The notes under the pieces: generated by a model
Told to the model about the DNA's origin: nothing
Seen by the model: only the letters and a program-made list of their open reading frames with translations
The model's database searches: none
Program-made: the position numbers and the translations under genes
Origin: Lachnospiraceae bacterium
GTDB lineage: Bacteria > Bacillota > Clostridia > Lachnospirales > Lachnospiraceae
Assembly (NCBI GenBank): GCA_024694785.1
Contig: JAILJL010000034.1
Location: 1-8,733 of the forward strand
Length of the DNA stretch: 8,733 nucleotides
Direction: 5' to 3'
Shown: piece by piece, positions 6,507 through 8,733 of the stretch
How the letters are laid out: every line of letters starts with the position of its first letter
How positions within the stretch are numbered: position 1 is the first letter of the stretch

Positions 6507-8396
6507 ATCCTCCCATTCGTCATAAAGCGGCATAAGTTCCGCTTCATAAGCGTTTTTCTTTTCGAGCCATTCGTTTAATTTGGCTGAATTGGAAGCAATC
6601 GCAGTATCGGCAAGATGTTCGTCCGCGTCCTTTACGCATTCTTCAAGCTTTGCTATTCTTTCTTCCACCTTTTTAATTGCATTTTCAACCTTACGTCTGG
6701 CAGCCGCTTCTTCCTTCTGTATCTTATAATCCATCTGGCCCTTTGATACAGGCACTTTTATAGCTGCGGAAGTATCTGCCGTAATCGATGCTTCTCTCGA
6801 CTTCTCAATATAATAATCATAATTACCAAGATAATTGGTAATTCTACGATCTTTAAGCTCTATAACCCTGGTTGCCACCCTATTGATAAAGTATCTGTCA
6901 TGAGATACAAAAAGCACTGTACCGGTATAGTTATTAAGCGCGGTCTCAAGTATCTCCTTTGAATTAATATCAAGATGGTTGGTAGGCTCGTCAAGTATAA
7001 GGAAATTCGCTGCCGAAAGCATAAGCTTAGCCAATGCAACTCTTCCCCTTTCACCACCGGACAAAGATTTCATCTTCTTGAACACATCATCATTGGTAAA
7101 AAGGAATGCACCAAGTATATTTCTTATCTTAGTATTGGTAAGATCCGGATAATCATCGCCTATCTCATCAAAGATAGTTTTATCTTCGTCAAAAAGCTGC
7201 TGCTCCTGATCATAATAACCAACCGTAACGTTGGTTCCAAGCTTCATTGTACCACAATCCGGCGTATACATTCCCGTCAGAATCTTGAGAAGTGTTGTCT
7301 TTCCGGTACCGTTTCCGCCTATAAGCGCTACTCTTTCGCCTTTTTTTATATCGATATTAACGCCTTCGAATAATAAATTATTCGGAAACTCTTTCTTGAA
7401 ATCCGTTACAGCAAGAACTTCTTTGCCGCTTTCTATCGAAGGTTCGATGGAAAAACGCATATCGGCTCTGACTTCCATCGGCTTTTCCATACGCTCCACA
7501 TGGGCAAGGCGCTTTTCTCTGCTCTTGGCCTTAATTATCTCGGACTCCGTTGCGTGACTGCGATAATTCCTTATTATCTCTTCTTCACGCTTGATCATCT
7601 GCTGCTGTTCGAAATAATGCTTAAGGTATATGGCTCTTTCTTCTTCTTTCTTTTTGGAGAATTCCGTAAAAGTGCCTCTGTATACTTTACTTTTCTTAAA
7701 CTCGATCTCAATAACCTTGCTGACTGTCTTATCAAGGAAATAGCGGTCATGAGAAACTATTAAAACAGCTTTCTCATAGGATTTGAGGAAATTTTCAAGC
7801 CATTCTATCGCCTCAATATCAAGATGGTTCGTAGGCTCGTCCAGAAGCAAAAGATCCGGCTTATCCAGCAATAATTTCGCAAGGCAGACTCTGGTCTTCT
7901 GCCCTCCGGACAAAGTACTTAGCTTCTTGTCAAATTCACTGTCATCAAATCCGAGACCACGAATGACGCTTGTAACTTCACCTTTGTATGAATAACCGCC
8001 TTCATTCGCAAACTGTTCGCTTAAGGCATGATATCTGTTCATATGACCGTCCATATCCGTTGCAGTCACACAAGACATCTCGTCTTCCATCGCCTTAAGT
8101 TCTTTTTCCATATCTATAAGCTTACGCTTCGACTCCATTACCTCATCGATGATGGTTCTGTCCGATTCAAAATCGTTAATCTGCGAGAGATATCCAATAC
8201 TGATACCCTTTTTAAATGAGATTTCACCTTCATCACGTGTAAGTTCATTAACTATTATCTTAAGTACGGTAGACTTGCCCGCACCATTAATTCCGACAAT
8301 TGCTGCCTTTTCATTGTCTTCGAGATTAAAAGTCACATCCTCCAGGACTGTTTCGACCCCATATGATTTAGCTATATGAGAACACGACATTATCAT
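6489..8396 (-). CDS. ydiF: ABC-F family ATPase, YdiF type
   Basis: Soluble twin-ATPase protein of the ABC-F group, whose studied members bind the ribosomal E-site region and act on stalled or drug-bound ribosomes; they have no membrane domain. The 635 residues match Bacillus YdiF in length and in hallmark stretches such as GYYDQEQ (393-399) and LFVSHDRYFINRVATRV. ATPase 1: Walker A GINGAGKS (35-42), LSGGQ (162-166), LLLLDEPTNHLD (182-193), switch His216. An interdomain linker follows (about 240-320), highly charged, with KAKSREKRLAHVERMEKP. ATPase 2: GGNGTGKT (360-367), LSGGE (445-449), FLILDEPTNHLD (465-476), switch His499. A C-terminal coiled coil (about 555-635) follows. Both sites look active. 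The ATG at 8396 has AGGTG (8405-8409) 8 bases upstream, overlapping the stop of the preceding gene. In Bacillus subtilis ydiF also lies close to rex, so the neighbourhood is conserved. A specific antibiotic-resistance role is not indicated. Confidence 0.94.
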   Translation of the reverse strand: MIMSCSHIAKSYGVETVLEDVTFNLEDNEKAAIVGINGAGKSTVLKIIVNELTRDEGEISFKKGISIGYLSQINDFESDRTIIDEVMESKRKLIDMEKELKAMEDEMSCVTATDMDGHMNRYHALSEQFANEGGYSYKGEVTSVIRGLGFDDSEFDKKLSTLSGGQKTRVCLAKLLLDKPDLLLLDEPTNHLDIEAIEWLENFLKSYEKAVLIVSHDRYFLDKTVSKVIEIEFKKSKVYRGTFTEFSKKKEEERAIYLKHYFEQQQMIKREEEIIRNYRSHATESEIIKAKSREKRLAHVERMEKPMEVRADMRFSIEPSIESGKEVLAVTDFKKEFPNNLLFEGVNIDIKKGERVALIGGNGTGKTTLLKILTGMYTPDCGTMKLGTNVTVGYYDQEQQLFDEDKTIFDEIGDDYPDLTNTKIRNILGAFLFTNDDVFKKMKSLSGGERGRVALAKLMLSAANFLILDEPTNHLDINSKEILETALNNYTGTVLFVSHDRYFINRVATRVIELKDRRITNYLGNYDYYIEKSREASITADTSAAIKVPVSKGQMDYKIQKEEAAARRKVENAIKKVEERIAKLEECVKDADEHLADTAIASNSAKLNEWLEKKNAYEAELMPLYDEWEDLTNNL

Positions 8397-8407
8397 TACA
8401 AGTACAC

Positions 8408-8733
8408 CTAACTGTCCTTTCCTATCATCACAAGCATGAAATAAGGATTCTCCTCATAACCCTTCATCGTCCTTAAGAATACGGACTTCAGAAGCACATC
8501 GGTTATTTTATGATACATTTCTCTTACATACTTGTTATTTTCATTATATACATACTCTCCGCCAATCTTTGACACTTTAAGATCGTTGCTTGCACGGAAT
8601 ACGTACATATCGTCTTTTTCATCTATTGTCACATTTATTCTGTATACCGCAAACATATTCTTCGATAAATATGAACATAGAAATGCAAAGAAATAAAGCT
8701 GTTTTATTTTATAATCATCAAGTGCGGTATTTG
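8408..8733 (-). CDS. Unrecognised protein, 3' part only
   Basis: The frame ending with TAG at 8408-8410 stays open to the right edge, giving at least 107 residues. The in-frame ATG at 8656 has only a weak GAAG upstream, and coding continues before it with KIKQLYFFAFLCSYLSK, so the true start is probably outside the window. The visible part alternates likely beta strands (MFAVYRINVTIDEKDDMYVFRAS) with a helical stretch (NKYVREMYHKITDVLLKSVFL) and ends in NPYFMLVMIGKDS. I find no known motif, signal peptide or clear membrane segment and assign no function. Its stop codon lies 11 bases before the ABC-F start and overlaps that gene's ribosome binding site, so the two are likely co-transcribed and possibly translationally coupled. 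Confidence 0.65.
   Translation of the reverse strand, partial: NTALDDYKIKQLYFFAFLCSYLSKNMFAVYRINVTIDEKDDMYVFRASNDLKVSKIGGEYVYNENNKYVREMYHKITDVLLKSVFLRTMKGYEENPYFMLVMIGKDS

Noticed and set aside
8654..8656. ATG at 8656 as the true start of the right-edge gene
   Set aside because: Only a weak ribosome binding site precedes it, and the frame stays open with plausible coding sequence to the window edge.
1..8733. Mobile elements, CRISPR arrays, toxin-antitoxin or defence genes, tRNA and rRNA genes
   Set aside because: No transposase or integrase motifs, spaced repeats, tRNA-like folds or defence domains were seen. Gene content and codon use look like ordinary core chromosome.

Overview
The window reads as a stretch of core chromosome from a low-to-moderate GC Firmicute, most likely a clostridial Lachnospiraceae-type anaerobe. 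The grounds are the YdiF-type ABC-F gene next to rex, a clostridial style of Rex, a SpoIIIE/FtsK translocase, heavy AGA/ATA codon use and purine-rich Shine-Dalgarno sequences. The family assignment is an inference. All supported genes lie on the minus strand, so transcription runs from high to low coordinates. There is no rRNA, tRNA, mobile element, CRISPR array or phage gene.

In the order of transcription: (1) 8733-8408, the 3' part of an unrecognised gene cut by the window edge; (2) 8396-6489, a YdiF-type ABC-F translation-factor ATPase; (3) a near-consensus promoter inside and just after the end of that gene, then rex (6447-5794, TTG start), the NADH/NAD+ sensing repressor; (4) 5804-5148, a soluble helical coiled-coil protein of unknown function that overlaps the end of rex by 11 bases; (5) a 71-base gap with a candidate promoter overlapped by a Rex-operator-like sequence; (6) 5076-4348, a YebC/TACO1-family protein; (7) a perfect 26-bp palindrome; (8) 4284-3424, undecaprenyl-diphosphatase UppP; (9) 3414-943, an FtsK/SpoIIIE DNA translocase whose ribosome binding site overlaps the uppP stop codon; (10) 919-1, a membrane protein with a zinc ribbon, TPR-like helices and chitobiase C-terminal-like (CHB_HEX_C) domains, cut by the window start.

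Spacing is tight throughout (an 11-base overlap, then gaps of 71, 63, 9 and 23 bases), so the six genes from rex downward could form one long transcription unit starting at the rex promoter, with possible internal control before yebC and before uppP. The content is mostly housekeeping: redox sensing, translation support, recycling of the cell-wall lipid carrier and chromosome segregation. The least understood parts are the coiled-coil gene after rex, the zinc-ribbon/CHB_HEX_C protein after ftsK, the partial gene at the right edge, and the two intergenic signals. I see no clear sign of a new defence or mobile system. No stretch longer than 300 bases lacks a gene.
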